This document shows positions 11,790-22,452 of a DNA stretch of 64,000 nucleotides, piece after piece. The stretch spans positions 6,262,001 through 6,326,000 of the forward strand of contig JALGAS010000004.1 in the NCBI GenBank assembly GCA_023078685.1. Direction: 5' to 3'. Source of the DNA: Neopestalotiopsis rosae. Taxonomy: Eukaryota > Ascomycota > Sordariomycetes > Amphisphaeriales > Sporocadaceae. Both the position numbers and the translations under genes were made by a program. Position 1 is the stretch's first letter. Every line of letters starts with the position of its first letter. The notes beneath the pieces are model-generated. The model did no database searches. It was not told the DNA's origin and was given only the letters and a program-made list of their open reading frames with translations.

Positions 11790-12907
11790 ACTTCAGATGT
11801 TTAAAGGATGCTTCATGATTTGTAGACAATCGCAATATATTGTATTGAGATCAATCAAACCTGGTCTTGTGGCGGGTGCCGGTGTCAGCTTTCATCACCA
11901 GTCGCACCTGCTTAGAGCTCATCATCGTAGATCGCGCACCTGCAAAATGAACAGTGTGATCCTGCTTTTTGATCAACAAGAGAACATTTCGATTTTAGCC
12001 AAGCGACTCTAATACAACATTGCCATTCACATCAGGTGGCTGATATACCGGCCCATACAGTGCAAATCCCTCTTTCATGTAGTCGCCAGTCCTTCACAGC
12101 AGCACAGGTCAAATAATCACCAGTTTAGTGTTGAGTCGCAGGGTAAGACTGTTTCGTCACTGCTCATTACTCTAGTTCTATGGTGGTAGCAGCACAAGAT
12201 GTCCACCAGATTGCCCACGGAAGGCCATTCCTGCTATACCGCCCGGCTCCAAGGTCAGGATGTTGTCATCTGCGGATGTTGCTGTAACTATCGCCTCAGG
12301 GTCGACCTTCTTTAAAGGGCTCACCATATGAACATCTACAAAGAGTTCTAACAATGTCCTGAGGAGAGGTTTGTGAGCTCCATTCTCATTTCCCACAGCG
12401 TCCTATGGACCCTAATCAATAAATCGGAGTCAAACATTCATCATGCAGTAACTGTCTCGTCCGATGTAGACTCGCAAGCCGCGGCGTCGAATCAGTTGAA
12501 CCAGTTAAATCAGAACATGGTGAGGACGACTGTCATGCCCTCAAGGGTCGGTAGATTTCAACAAACATCTAGCTCAAGTTTTCCTTGATTACATAATTGT
12601 ACTGGTCCCCTAATGGCGAAATTTCGTGTTGTCTTTGTTATTTTGCATCTCGGTAATTTGTAATCATGTGCCAAAGGAGAACACGGTGAGGTCCAAGCTT
12701 GGAGACAATACTTATATATGATGAAGACCTGTCGGTCAAATCGTACAGGAAGAATGGGGATATCATGCCGTTACTCGTTATCGCTTGTACCATAGCGCAA
12801 CCCAACCATAAATGTTTTACGAAGGAGAGAGCTGCATCTCAGGAACTCAGAACGCTGCCCGATAGCATGACGCACAATCATGTTCCGACACCAACTACAA
12901 CGGTAGC
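11790..12907. other. Intergenic region between convergent genes
   Basis: Holds the 3' ends of the MFS permease and UGO1. No frame is recognisable. Several overlapping frames on both strands near 12700-13150 are antisense to UGO1 or its 3' flank. Confidence 0.45.
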
Positions 12908-14443
12908 TCAGAACTCGCCTTCGCCACCACCGCCGACTACACCGGCAGTCCATAATCCAACAAGACCCCACCAGCTCACCTTCCATCCTCTCCACAGACC
13001 TCCGACACCTTGGCCCTTTTTGTACACGTTCTCGCCAATCTTTGCCTGCTTGCCTTTCTTGCCTTTAGATGAGGCCGCCTTGACTGGGACTGGCACTGCA
13101 TGTGATCCTTCCTCAGCCGCTATAGTATACATGGTGCCGACGACACCATTATAGGATCCTGTTTGGACAATGGTGTCCAGGGTGCCCGTCTTCTCGAGAG
13201 CCCGAATATATGCTGGTTGTGTGAATATAGAGGCCTGACCGCGGCGAAGAACTGTCTCTAGTGGTAACTTAACGAACAAGGAAGCACACGAAGTGCAAAA
13301 CTTGGCCACCGAGAATGTGGTCGGTGAGAGTTCCTTGTCGATAAGAAATTGAGAGCGCAGAACAAGAGGTGTCGAAAGGGTTAGAACCGGATGAACCAGT
13401 GAGTGGAGGATTGTCGGGGCAATGAGTGAGGATGGACATAGCCATGAAGGGAGCGCGCGCAGTGTCGACATGGTCCGCCGTCGCCCGCTACTAGTAGATG
13501 TCAAGACCAACCTCGTGCGGACAATATCCAAAGGAGCCAGTGCAAGGCCAGTGGCGACGGCTGCGGCGGCTGCGACGCACAGCGATGCCCAGGGATAGGG
13601 AGATGCAATGTCGACAAGCTTGTCCACATCATCCTTGACACCCAGATCCGGTACATTGAATAGTGCACTGAGGAGGCTTCGCGACCAGTTCTCCATCAGA
13701 GATTGCAACACTGTGTAGAGAAAGGTTGCATTTGATCCCTTCCAGACGCCCCAGGCACTTTCTTTGGACCATAGTTGTGCTATCACCTCTAATATCGAGT
13801 CGGGCCGCTTGATGTTGAGTTGATGTGGTGGCAGCTCGGGCACACCCGCTGGCTTGGGTACATCCGTCGAGCTCGTCCTCCTTTTCTGGGCTCGGCTTGA
13901 CGGAGTTGGTGTTTGGTAGGGTGCATTAGAGGTAAAATACGAGGGCTCGTCATCAGAGTCTGACTCTGGATACTATAAAGGCACTATTAGAACATTTGTA
14001 GCACGCGATAGAATCATCCAACCTACTTGATCATACAATGACTCCCGCGGGCTTGTAATCTTTGGTCGAGTAGGTTGTGAGGAAGAGGCACCCGTCTCCA
14101 GAAGCTCCAGGTCATCCTGAGTCCTAACTTGCAGCACAGTCTTGGCAACCTCGAAAGGTTGAGCCATCAAGACACTCGTGTATTTCCATAACAGCTCGTC
14201 GATGAGGTCCTTGACACTCTGGATCGTGGAAGGTGACGGATCATTGACATAGTCCCTGTAGTCTAGATCTGGGAAGATGTCACGCGCTCTCGACGCGTAC
14301 TTTGCGCTGCCGGCGGCGGAGGTTGCATTTGCATGTGAGAACGGATTCGGCTGCCCAGGTAATGACTCGGTTTGCTCTCCAATCGTGGGTGGAATATAAT
14401 ACGGACGCAGCGGGTTGACGCCGCTTCTTGTAGATGAAGCCAT
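12908..14443 (-). CDS. UGO1: Mitochondrial fusion protein Ugo1 (modified carrier, outer membrane)
   Basis: Two exons, 14443..14027 and 13972..12908, with a 54-nt GTAGGT..TAG intron; 493 aa, close to the yeast protein (about 500). Ugo1 bridges Fzo1 and Mgm1 in mitochondrial fusion and sits in the outer membrane. Seen: N-terminal block PLRPYYIPPTIG, ARDIFPDLDYRDY, LLWKYTSVLMAQPFEVAKTVLQVR with a carrier-type Px[DE]xx[KR] repeat (PFEVAK), an acidic SDSDDEPSY linker, WGVWKGSNATFLYTVLQS, a second repeat LAPLDIVRTRLVL, and LPLETVLRRGQ near the C-terminus. It shares a 779-bp upstream region with the divergent ferredoxin gene. The extreme C-terminus (GGGGEGEF) is low complexity. Confidence 0.9.
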
Positions 14444-15222
14444 ATTGATGGTGCTCCTACCCGTTGTGATGCAATGTATTCATCATGCAGTTGTGTGGAA
14501 GGTGGGAGCAGATGGCTGTATGGCCAAATCAGGGTCGCGTTTTGCCTGTGGTCAGCCCAGAATCAAGCAAAAAGCTCCTCAGTGGAGGCCATTTGCATGA
14601 CGAAAATCAATGCGACCAATTTGCATTGATCCCTGCTATGAAAACTTGCGGCACTTGCCGCTAAACAACGAGACCGGCGTTTTAGCGGATACTCAAGCCA
14701 CGACAACAAGCAGGTCCAGCGCATCCGACCACTAAAAGACATGCAATTCTGGGTGACATGGCACCAGCCACAGCGAGCGCAAACTGCTTCTTGAGCTTCC
14801 AATCATCGGACCTCGGGGGGCCTTTTCGGGGCGGCTTCTAGGCGGGCTAAACCGTGATAGAGCGTGTTGGAACTTTTTTTTTTTTTTTTTTCCCTCTCTC
14901 GATGCATCATCACGGCGCAATCTAAGCAACATTGTACAGCCTCCTTGTTCTTCTTGTTGGCTGCTTCACTCGCGTTTACCGACCAATCACTGACCAGGCG
15001 ATCGATTGTTGGTCACCCGTTCCCACGAACTGTTGCTTTGCGTCGCGACTTCTGGAAATTCCTACAGAACAGGATACAAGGGTTTCTGCGTCACATCTTC
15101 ATACGCCGATTCCAGAGTATAAAGGCCGCCGGACTCTCTGCCTGTACCGGACACTGCGCATACGCTTCAGCTTCTGCTTCCTCAAGATTGCGTTTATCTC
15201 AAACCCCGTCTACAAAGTCGAC
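14444..15222. promoter_or_regulatory. Divergent promoter UGO1 / YAH1 with poly-T tract
   Basis: A 779-bp region between two start codons pointing away from each other, both for mitochondrial proteins. It contains an uninterrupted run of 18 T (14874-14891) followed by CCCTCTCTC. Such poly(dA:dT) tracts exclude nucleosomes and often mark fungal bidirectional promoters. Coordinated expression of the two genes is plausible but inferred. Confidence 0.55.
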
Positions 15223-15823
15223 ATGGCCTGGGCACCAAGATTTATGGCGAGAAGTTTAAGACAGATGAATGGTGCAGTTCCACATGTCAGCAACAGACTA
15301 CCACAACAAGTTGTCTCGCGAAGCACGCGGTTATTAGTTGCTCAGAAGCGCACCTTTGCCACTTCTCCCAGACGTCTTCATGGCCATGTAATGCCCCCAA
15401 AGGCCGGCGAAGAGTGCGTTAATAATCTTGCCACATCATACATGGATCGACCAGCTAATATTATGCTCCTTACCCAGGCTGTACATTACGTTCATCGACA
15501 AGGAGAACCGCGAACACAAGATTGCTGTGAGCAAAGGCGACAACCTCCTGGACATAGCTCAAGCACATGACTTGGAGATGGAGGGAGCGTGTGGAGGATC
15601 TTGCGCTTGCAGTACCTGTCACGTTATCGTGCTGGACCAGGATCTCTATGACAAGATGCCCGAGCCTGAGGACGACGAAAACGACATGTTGGACCTTGCT
15701 TTTGGTTTGACAGAGACGAGTCGACTTGGGTGTCAGGTCACCATGACCAAAGAATTGGACGGTCTGAAGGTGAAGCTACCAAGCATGACGCGAAATCTCC
15801 AGGCCAGCGACTTCAACTCGTAA
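15223..15823 (+). CDS. YAH1: Mitochondrial [2Fe-2S] ferredoxin (adrenodoxin type)
   Basis: Two exons, 15223..15413 and 15478..15823 (intron GTGCGT..CAG), 178 aa. It passes electrons from NADPH:ferredoxin reductase to Fe-S cluster assembly, heme A synthesis and CoQ synthesis in the matrix. Seen: an Arg/Ser-rich presequence of about 55 residues (MAWAPRFMARSLRQM; ...QKRTFATSPRR), then LYITFIDKENREHKIAV and the cluster motif with Cys102, Cys108, Cys111 and Cys149 (C-x5-C-x2-C-x37-C), an exact fit to the adrenodoxin pattern. The acidic partner-binding helix EPEDDENDMLD is present. The junction Glu-Glu-Leu-Tyr needs the splice as given. An upstream ATG is not in frame with the mature protein without a long extra leader. 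Confidence 0.96.
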
Positions 15824-16072
15824 CCGGAAGAGAAAAGAGGATATGCATTGCAATCACTCATCAGTGTGTATAATTTTTACATGGGCCAACTGCATTATGC
15901 CATGGCGGTGGACGCCATCTATAAAGTCTTGTCAGGCGACAAGACTGAGCACTGCTTTGGCAGTGTTGTGTACATTTAGAATATCACAACAAAAGGGACA
16001 AATATGGGCGATAGACAATCTCCGCAAAGACCCAATGGATCTGGCGCCATTATTCACATGGCAAATTTCAAA

Positions 16073-17050
16073 TTATGCCTCCTCAATGCCGCCCTTCTTT
16101 AGCTTTCCGCCACCATTGGCAATCAGATCCAAGAATCCCTTGCGGCTCATTTCACTGACCCTTTCCTTCTTGCCTTCCACACCGGTGAAGCCATCTTTCT
16201 TAGCCTGTGCTTCGGCATCCATACCGGCTTGTTGTGCCCTGAGGAAGGCGTTGAACACCTCCTTCACACCCCTCGTCGCGGCTCGCCTGAGCTGCTTCTC
16301 TTTCTCCCTGATCTCTCCAGTACTGACTTCGGACTCGCCCGTGGTATTGTCCCTTGACCCAGCAATCACATCCTTGACACGGCCCTTCTCCTTTGCGGCC
16401 AGCTTCTGTGCGCGCATTTGTTTACGCGCCTTGGCTTCAAGGGCGGCATCGATGATCTCTTTGGAGGCTTTCTGCGCATCGACTGACCGAGACAGGACAG
16501 GATCGGATCGACGAGCGGTAGAGAGTTTGGTTCCCAAGATCTTTTGTAGTGAAGTTGCAAAGGCTGCAGGGTCATTGCGTTTAGACTTAGATTTCCTGTC
16601 ACCCCCCATTGTCGGATCGTCACCATTCTCCGAACCTTCAAGGTCGAAGGAGTCTGCATCGTCGCCGTCCGAATCGCCATTATCCCCTTCGCTTTCTTCG
16701 TCGTCATCGCTGGACGGAGGCGCATCTTGTGCCAGTTTTCGTTGGCTTGCCTTTGGCTGGCTCTTCTTGGGCTTTCCCAGTTTGTCTCGCGCTGAATCCT
16801 CATCTTCGGATGCCGAATCTGATTGGGAGTTGGCGTCAGAGTCTGAAAAGTTGCCAGCGTCTTCCACAACAGCATCGAGTTCTCCTTCATCGTCAGAGTC
16901 CATCAAGTCCACTGGCTTGAACGACGACTCGTCTTCTGATTCGCTCTGGTAGGCGGGCTGCTTCTTCTGCTTCTTGTTTGGCCTCGAGACTTTCGATTTC
17001 GTTGACGAGTCATGATGTGAGCGTTTCTTTGTTGAAGTTAAGGGGGCCAT
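16073..17050 (-). CDS. RRP15: Ribosome biogenesis protein Rrp15
   Basis: Single exon, 325 aa. Rrp15 is a nucleolar factor of pre-60S particles needed for 27S pre-rRNA processing. Seen: a basic N-terminus (KKRSHHDSSTKSKVSRPNKK), a long acidic Ser/Asp/Glu-rich region (about residues 35-150), then the conserved Rrp15 domain starting at DPAAFATSLQKILGTKLS, with DPVLSR, KARKQMRAQKLAAKEKGRV, EKEKQLRRAATRGVKEVFNAFLRAQ and the C-terminal MSRKGFLDLIANGG. A long Ser-rich frame on the opposite strand over the same DNA is a shadow of the acidic repeat. Confidence 0.94.
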   Translation of the reverse strand: MAPLTSTKKRSHHDSSTKSKVSRPNKKQKKQPAYQSESEDESSFKPVDLMDSDDEGELDAVVEDAGNFSDSDANSQSDSASEDEDSARDKLGKPKKSQPKASQRKLAQDAPPSSDDDEESEGDNGDSDGDDADSFDLEGSENGDDPTMGGDRKSKSKRNDPAAFATSLQKILGTKLSTARRSDPVLSRSVDAQKASKEIIDAALEAKARKQMRAQKLAAKEKGRVKDVIAGSRDNTTGESEVSTGEIREKEKQLRRAATRGVKEVFNAFLRAQQAGMDAEAQAKKDGFTGVEGKKERVSEMSRKGFLDLIANGGGKLKKGGIEEA

Positions 17051-17838
17051 GTTGGCGGTAGAGACGCGTGGCCGAAATGTGTGTTGTGTTTCGGTTTTTG
17101 AGCGGCTCTGCTGATAGACAATGTTCCTTTGGCTGTTTGCGATTTCTCCAAAAATTTCATGGTCGAGGGGCCGATAAGCAGGGTGCCGGGATTCTTATCA
17201 GCAAAGCGCGTTAGTCCCGGCTCGTATCTTCTAAGCCAAATTGAGATTAATGCGCAAAGATCTTGCGGGGTCCAGTCTGTAGGTCAAGTTGGACTCTAAT
17301 AAGCTGGGTCCAGCATGTAACCTGTACGGAGTACTTCGTACATGAATTCCAGTTGGATCCCGCATATCGATCAGTACTGGCTACTTGTACTCTGGGCGTA
17401 AATATTTTGCCTGAGGGAGGGCCTCGAATGAGTATGTAAGAGTAATGTGTCCATACTGTCTTTTTCAGTGTTGCTTTTCTTGACTATCGGCTGCTAACCC
17501 CAGATCGTGGCATAGCTGCTACATGGTATACTGTCGTTCCACTGAGCCGAGCTTCGATTCGCAGGACTCCACCAGCCAGCCGACAAGCGAGGTTGGGTAA
17601 GAGGGGGATCAGAACGTCGTACGAAGGACAAATAGCACCTACATGTTACAACGCCGATGTCAAATTGTTTGCCTGGCATTTTCACAAGCTGATCTACAAT
17701 TGTACAGGATCATTGTGGATGGAGATATCCTCCTACTCAAGCCATTGACTCACACGGACACATCGTCAACTCCGCCTACCAGGTAATTGACGAGTTGTGA
17801 AGTCATACGAGGTCAGCTTGAGACACAAGGCCACGATC
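17051..17838. promoter_or_regulatory. Divergent promoter region RRP15 / dioxygenase
   Basis: A 788-bp gap between two divergent start codons. It contains TACGGAGTACTTCGTAC (about 17324-17340), an imperfect palindrome of a kind that recurs in filamentous-fungal intergenic DNA. No other gene is visible. Confidence 0.45.
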
Positions 17839-19341
17839 ATGTCTCCAGCTTCAATTGGTAGGGGGCTGCTGGGCATTCGATCTACTCTCAGAACATGCAA
17901 AGTCGGCAACACGCTGCAGCATGTGACGGTCATCAATCGCGCGGCTCCATCTGCAAGATTGAGTACGACTGTTTCGCGTCAGCATGCGGTCACTCAACGC
18001 CGCGCTTCCGGGGCAGAGATTGGGCAGAATGCTGAGCCTACACTCGCCCAACCACGGGCGGAAACGCAAATTCACAAAAATGCCACTATTATCAAGAATC
18101 CAGACGCTTGGTCTATAACCGATCCGGGAGCTCAGCCCAACGGGACCATTACCCTCTCCAGCGCGGAACGGGAAGCCCCTTGTGTCCTCAATCTCCACGC
18201 CCTCCGAGATGCTTGCGAATGCGACAAGTGTGTGGATCCCCATTCAGGGCAGAAAAACTTTGGCACCACAGATATTCCCAGTCAGCTCTCCGTGCAGAGC
18301 TCTAGACGAATGGACGATGCCTCTCTCGAGGTGATATGGGACAAGGACTTTCTCACGGGCGAACAGCACAAGTCCATCTTTCCTGCCGAACAGATCAGAA
18401 GTTGGTTTCTGAATCCAAACGGCAGACAGCCCAAGGCTCCTTTGCCAACCCAACGGCTGTGGGACAGCGAAACTTTTGCCGCCAGCCCCTGTCGAGTTGA
18501 GTATGACGACTGGATGTCAGACGGCCGCAAATTCCAAGAGGCAGTGGCACAACTTCACAACTATGGGCTCGTTTTCATTGATAGCGTTCCCAAGTCTGAG
18601 GAATCTGTGGTCAGCATTGCCACACGTATTGGTCATGTCATGGAAACTTTTTACGGACGAACTTGGGACGTTCGCTCGAAACCACAAGCCGAAAACGTTG
18701 CCTACACAAACACTTTCTTGGGCCTCCACCAAGACCTCCTTTACACTGCTGATCCTCCCAGAATACAGTTCCTGCATTGTCTTGAGAACTCTTGCGAAGG
18801 TGGCGAATCCATCTTTAGTGACTCTCTGCGTGCAGCAAAGTTGGTAGGGCTCGGCCCCCCCGACTTGTATGACGCTCTATGTACAAGAAGGCTCCGTTAT
18901 CACTACAAGAAAGACGGCCATTTCTACGAGCAAACACGCCCAGTCTTGGACTCCAAGGGCAAAGGAGATGTCTTCTGGAGCCCCCCATTCCAATCACCCG
19001 GCCAACGCGTATCAAAAACCCGTGGAGGACATAAGCTTATGACGAAATGGGTCGAGGCTGCGAAGATCTTCCGGAAATTTCTGGAAGATGAAGAATGGCT
19101 ATACGAGCATAAACTCAGGCCGGGTCAGTGTGTCATCTTTGACAATCTAAGAGTGATGCACGGGAGGCGACGATTTGACACCAGTGCTGGTAGTCGATGG
19201 CTCAAAGGAACATATGTCTCCAATGATGAGTGGAAGAGCAAGAAAATGACTCTGGCCAAAGAAATTACAGAAGCAACTCAGGGGCTTGGCGTGAAACTAT
19301 CCACACAGGCAGGTCATCTCAAGGACAAGCATCATATCTGA
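17839..19341 (+). CDS. Gamma-butyrobetaine / trimethyllysine hydroxylase-like 2OG dioxygenase
   Basis: Single exon, 500 aa from the ATG at 17839; the frame opens 42 nt earlier but only at GTG. The TauD-like GBBH/TMLH family hydroxylates gamma-butyrobetaine or trimethyllysine in carnitine synthesis. Seen: an N-terminal presequence-like stretch rich in Arg, Ser and Thr, the N-terminal zinc domain (HALRDACECDKCVDPHSGQ with Cys126, Cys128, Cys131), and the catalytic jelly roll with the iron triad LHQDL (about His297 and Asp299) and MHGRRRF (about His441), plus RWLKGTYV. The linker between presequence and zinc domain (about residues 50-110) looks unstructured. Which of the two substrates is used cannot be decided. 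The presequence suggests mitochondria. Confidence 0.88.
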   Translation: MSPASIGRGLLGIRSTLRTCKVGNTLQHVTVINRAAPSARLSTTVSRQHAVTQRRASGAEIGQNAEPTLAQPRAETQIHKNATIIKNPDAWSITDPGAQPNGTITLSSAEREAPCVLNLHALRDACECDKCVDPHSGQKNFGTTDIPSQLSVQSSRRMDDASLEVIWDKDFLTGEQHKSIFPAEQIRSWFLNPNGRQPKAPLPTQRLWDSETFAASPCRVEYDDWMSDGRKFQEAVAQLHNYGLVFIDSVPKSEESVVSIATRIGHVMETFYGRTWDVRSKPQAENVAYTNTFLGLHQDLLYTADPPRIQFLHCLENSCEGGESIFSDSLRAAKLVGLGPPDLYDALCTRRLRYHYKKDGHFYEQTRPVLDSKGKGDVFWSPPFQSPGQRVSKTRGGHKLMTKWVEAAKIFRKFLEDEEWLYEHKLRPGQCVIFDNLRVMHGRRRFDTSAGSRWLKGTYVSNDEWKSKKMTLAKEITEATQGLGVKLSTQAGHLKDKHHI

Positions 19342-19773
19342 ACATCTAGCTAGCTAGCACACTGAACATCACTTGGTTAGTCAATACTTGGATAAGTGAT
19401 GAGGATGGCAGCATTTTGAAGTAGCTGTATTTAAGCAAGCCGGAATCATCACATATCAGAATTCCATTGATGGTATTGTCTCACCAGGGATTGATACCAG
19501 CACCCGATAAAAACTTTTAAAAGCCACAAAGTGCTAATGGAAACGCCTCTAGTTTTCTGCACAGTGGTAAATATGCAAACTATTAACAGATGAATATCTG
19601 GCTAAATCTTGCTCACAATGGAAATGGTTTTCTTTTTTTCTTTGCACCTGTTTTATTCAAGGTTTATCTGGGAAAAGCATAGCGCTCTTGCTATACCACT
19701 ACTTGATAATAAGTATACCTTTGGTACTTTTGGACAAGTACAGCCCAAGTCATGTCACTCTTCTTCATTTGCT
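19342..19773. other. Convergent intergenic region
   Basis: 3' flanks of the dioxygenase (+) and the LPMO (-). It is AT-rich in places, and nothing else is recognised. Confidence 0.4.
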
Positions 19774-20914
19774 CTATGCACATTGAGAGTAGTAGTCATT
19801 CAGCACGGTACATGTTCCTTGCTATGAATTGTCAGATCGATCTTTTAGGAAGAATCAGCTCCAATGACTTACGTAGCAGTTGGTGCATCCCGTGTAATCA
19901 TTGCCTCCACATTGAGCATATAGAGCACTGTCGGTATGGAATTAGCTTGTATTTCGATAGGAATTAGATTTGAAAGGGGTTGGCTGGTTGTTTGATTAAC
20001 TTACACAGTACATCCATCAGAGCCACCACCAGTCGATGTAGGAAGAGCAACACTTGTCGCGGTGCCTGATGCTCCTGCCCCGGCAGTGCATGTCGTTTCA
20101 CATCCCTCACACGCGGCCCCGGCACTCTTTGTTGATCCGCCAGAGTAAACCGTTGGGCCAGGGGCAATGTACGTTGTCATGGCAGCGTGGATATCAACCA
20201 AGATGCCTGGATCGCTGGCTGCGTAGGCACCCGGGAAGCTGACAGTGGATGGGGAGGCAGATCCAGACCCGGTAATGGTGAGTTGAATACACGACATGTA
20301 GAACTGTGCTCCGCCACTGCTCGAAGCGGTATGGAGTGCCAAGGCCTCTGCCCTGAGGAGGTAGTCGCCGGCTTGAATATCTGAAGGGATCTTCACGTCC
20401 AACCTACCGCAGCATGTATTGATGTCCTTTGTGCCCCAGTAATCATCATCGCCCGACGCACCACTCGGGTTCTTGGCCCAGGTATCTGCGTATATCTTGA
20501 ACCATCCGTCAGATCCGTCCGCTGTAGAGGAGTCATCAACGGCGCTGAGGTATGCTTGCACAGGTCCATAGTGGGATCCACCGATTGCTTCCGTGGTACA
20601 GGTACGATCACCAGGTTGCTGAATTGCGTCAGCCAATGCTGATTTCTTGGATAAAGTTCTAGCGCTCCTACCTGATGAATCTCGATAGTCACTGTATCTC
20701 CAGCTGCGACAACGCATTTGTACGATACCGGTGAGGTGCCAGCATTGCAGCGGATATCGTTGGACGTGACGTCCGTGACTGGACTGTTGGATAGTGGCAG
20801 CCGGATGCATTGAGCACCATAGTCTACACCATTGATCCAGAAGTCCTGGAAAGTCGCATGAGCAGAGACCTGCTGTGCTGCGAGGGCGATAATGGCAAGA
20901 AGTACGGACTGCAT
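19774..20914 (-). CDS. AA9 lytic polysaccharide monooxygenase with C-terminal CBM1
   Basis: Four exons: 20914..20672, 20618..20005, 19927..19873, 19821..19774; 319 aa. Secreted copper enzyme that cleaves cellulose (or hemicellulose) oxidatively, held on cellulose by the CBM1. Seen: signal peptide MQSVLLAIIALAAQQVSA followed directly by His19 (first copper ligand), EIHQQPGDRTC spanning intron 1, second copper His97 in GGSHYGPV, DTCCGRLDVKIP-like core (INTCCGRLDVKIP), His177 in ALALH, Gln186 and axial Tyr188 in AQFYMSC. A Ser/Thr/Gly linker with extra Cys follows (residues about 230-285). The CBM1 is assembled from exons 3 and 4: ALYAQCGGNDYTGCTNCY, then QGTCTVLNDYYSQCA. Intron 2 begins immediately after ACTGT, and reading through gives GTG-TAA. 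An upstream TATTATAA lies about 75 bp before the ATG. Confidence 0.95.
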
Positions 20915-21534
20915 ATTGGAGAAGAACTGGTAATCGGATAATGAAACCAGGTCCTGATCGTACACACGATTTGCCCCTTTGAGTTGTTATAATACTCATG
21001 GCCATGGGCCATTTCGGAACCTTCTGCTTGCACGCCTATTGACTTGTCTTGGCAAACGGTTGCACTACATCCGTGGTGAAGGGACGACCCCTGGTCAACT
21101 AGTCAGCATGATCCCACGTCAACCAGATCGAAATACACCTTGCAGCAAGTCATTTGCAGAGAGCCCTGGTCCAACCGATCAGAATACTCGATCCATGAGT
21201 GTGATTGGTGGAATAGTCATCAGTGTAATGTGGGGATAATATATCGCGGCTCAGCTCAATTTGGAACCGTCCTTGGCATCACCTGTTTTGGGCTGTCATG
21301 TGCCGATACTTGATCCGGACGAACCTCTGCCTCTTGAATCATGGCAGGTAAGCAACAGCTAGAAATTCAATATCTATATTATTATTGTAAAGAAGATCTC
21401 GCACTGCCTTCGAGACCTAGAATCGATGTACAGCATGGTGTATGACGCTGAAATATCGCTACTAACGAACGCCTTGCCCAAGCAGTGTTTTTGTTGTCAA
21501 AAAGAAAATAAGGTCGATATATACAGAACGAATA
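20915..21534. other. LPMO promoter region
   Basis: 620 bp upstream of the LPMO on the minus strand, meeting the 3' flank of the GPI-protein gene. It holds a TATTATAA element near 20986-20993. No gene is seen. Confidence 0.45.
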
Positions 21535-22452
21535 CTACACTGCCAGAGCTATGCCGGCCACGCCGGCAGCGAGGCCAGCCATTGTCATGCTGATGCGTCT
21601 CGGAGCTGCTGCAGCCGTTGCACCACTCGGCGTCGTAGCGGTGGCTAATGCTTGCACGCTCGAGACAGCACTGTGCCATGCACTATTGTATTCCAAGACC
21701 TCTGTCTGCAACGGAGCTGGAACTTGACTTTGGTACCAAGCATTCGTAGTGATGGCACCCCAACCCCAAGCAGAACTCTCCACAGAGGCCGAAACTTGGT
21801 TGTCCGCCTTGTTAGCAGCGCTTTGAATCGCCGATACGATCGTTTGATAATTTGGTTGCTGAATGAACGATCGATCGACGCTGTATATCACCGAGGCCAA
21901 CATGGTATAGTACTGTCCCGTTGCCCACGTGGGCTGAGGTGCACCAAGTGGAAAGGCATACGAAAGGTAGGAACTTGCGTCTGTCGAGACAGGAAGAGTC
22001 ATCGAAGCGAGTTTCGTGGAACTTGTTGTCGCAGCATTGCTAGACGATGTCGCAGAAGTCTTACTGGATGTGCTCCCACTACTAGTTGTGCTGCTTATAA
22101 TGGTCTCGCTGTTTGTAGTGACTGAGCTGGCGGCAATCGCCGAACTGGGCGTGACACTACTCGTACTCGATACTGTCTGGGTGCTGGTGGTTACATATGA
22201 AGTAGTCATCAAGGATGTCTGGCCATTCGCGTCCGTCGATGTTATGGTAGATGTGATCTCCGTTACTACCGTGGCTGTGATTGTTGACTGGCCGACATAG
22301 GCAGTTTCGAGTGAAAGGCTCGTCGACGTTCCCGAATCCGTTGCATCCGTTGCATCCGTTGCCACGCTGGAACTTGTTGTGGTTGCTGTGGATTGAGCCA
22401 ATGCGGTTGTTATCCTACACAACACCGAGGCATACCAATATACAGCCTTCAT
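21535..22452 (-). CDS. Ser/Thr-rich GPI-anchored cell wall protein
   Basis: Single exon, 305 aa. I do not recognise a catalytic domain. Seen: N-terminal signal sequence (MKAVYWYASVLCRITTALAQ), a Ser/Thr-rich, presumably O-mannosylated stretch to about residue 155 with TSTSTS-like repeats, then a globular part of about 110 residues with aromatic positions (PLGAPQPTWATGQYYTMLASVIYSV and WGWGAITTNAWYQSQVPAP), and a C-terminal GPI signal (TPSGATAAAAPRR then MTMAGLAAGVAGIALAV). A DNA tandem duplication in the Ser/Thr part encodes ATDATDATD. It lies upstream of the LPMO in the same direction but 620 bp away, with no sign of shared transcription. Confidence 0.8.
   Translation of the reverse strand: MKAVYWYASVLCRITTALAQSTATTTSSSVATDATDATDSGTSTSLSLETAYVGQSTITATVVTEITSTITSTDANGQTSLMTTSYVTTSTQTVSSTSSVTPSSAIAASSVTTNSETIISSTTSSGSTSSKTSATSSSNAATTSSTKLASMTLPVSTDASSYLSYAFPLGAPQPTWATGQYYTMLASVIYSVDRSFIQQPNYQTIVSAIQSAANKADNQVSASVESSAWGWGAITTNAWYQSQVPAPLQTEVLEYNSAWHSAVSSVQALATATTPSGATAAAAPRRISMTMAGLAAGVAGIALAV

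Noticed and set aside
15843..16952. 369-aa Ser-rich plus-strand frame
   Set aside because: It lies antisense to RRP15; the Ser-rich run is the complement of the acidic Asp/Glu repeats of that gene.
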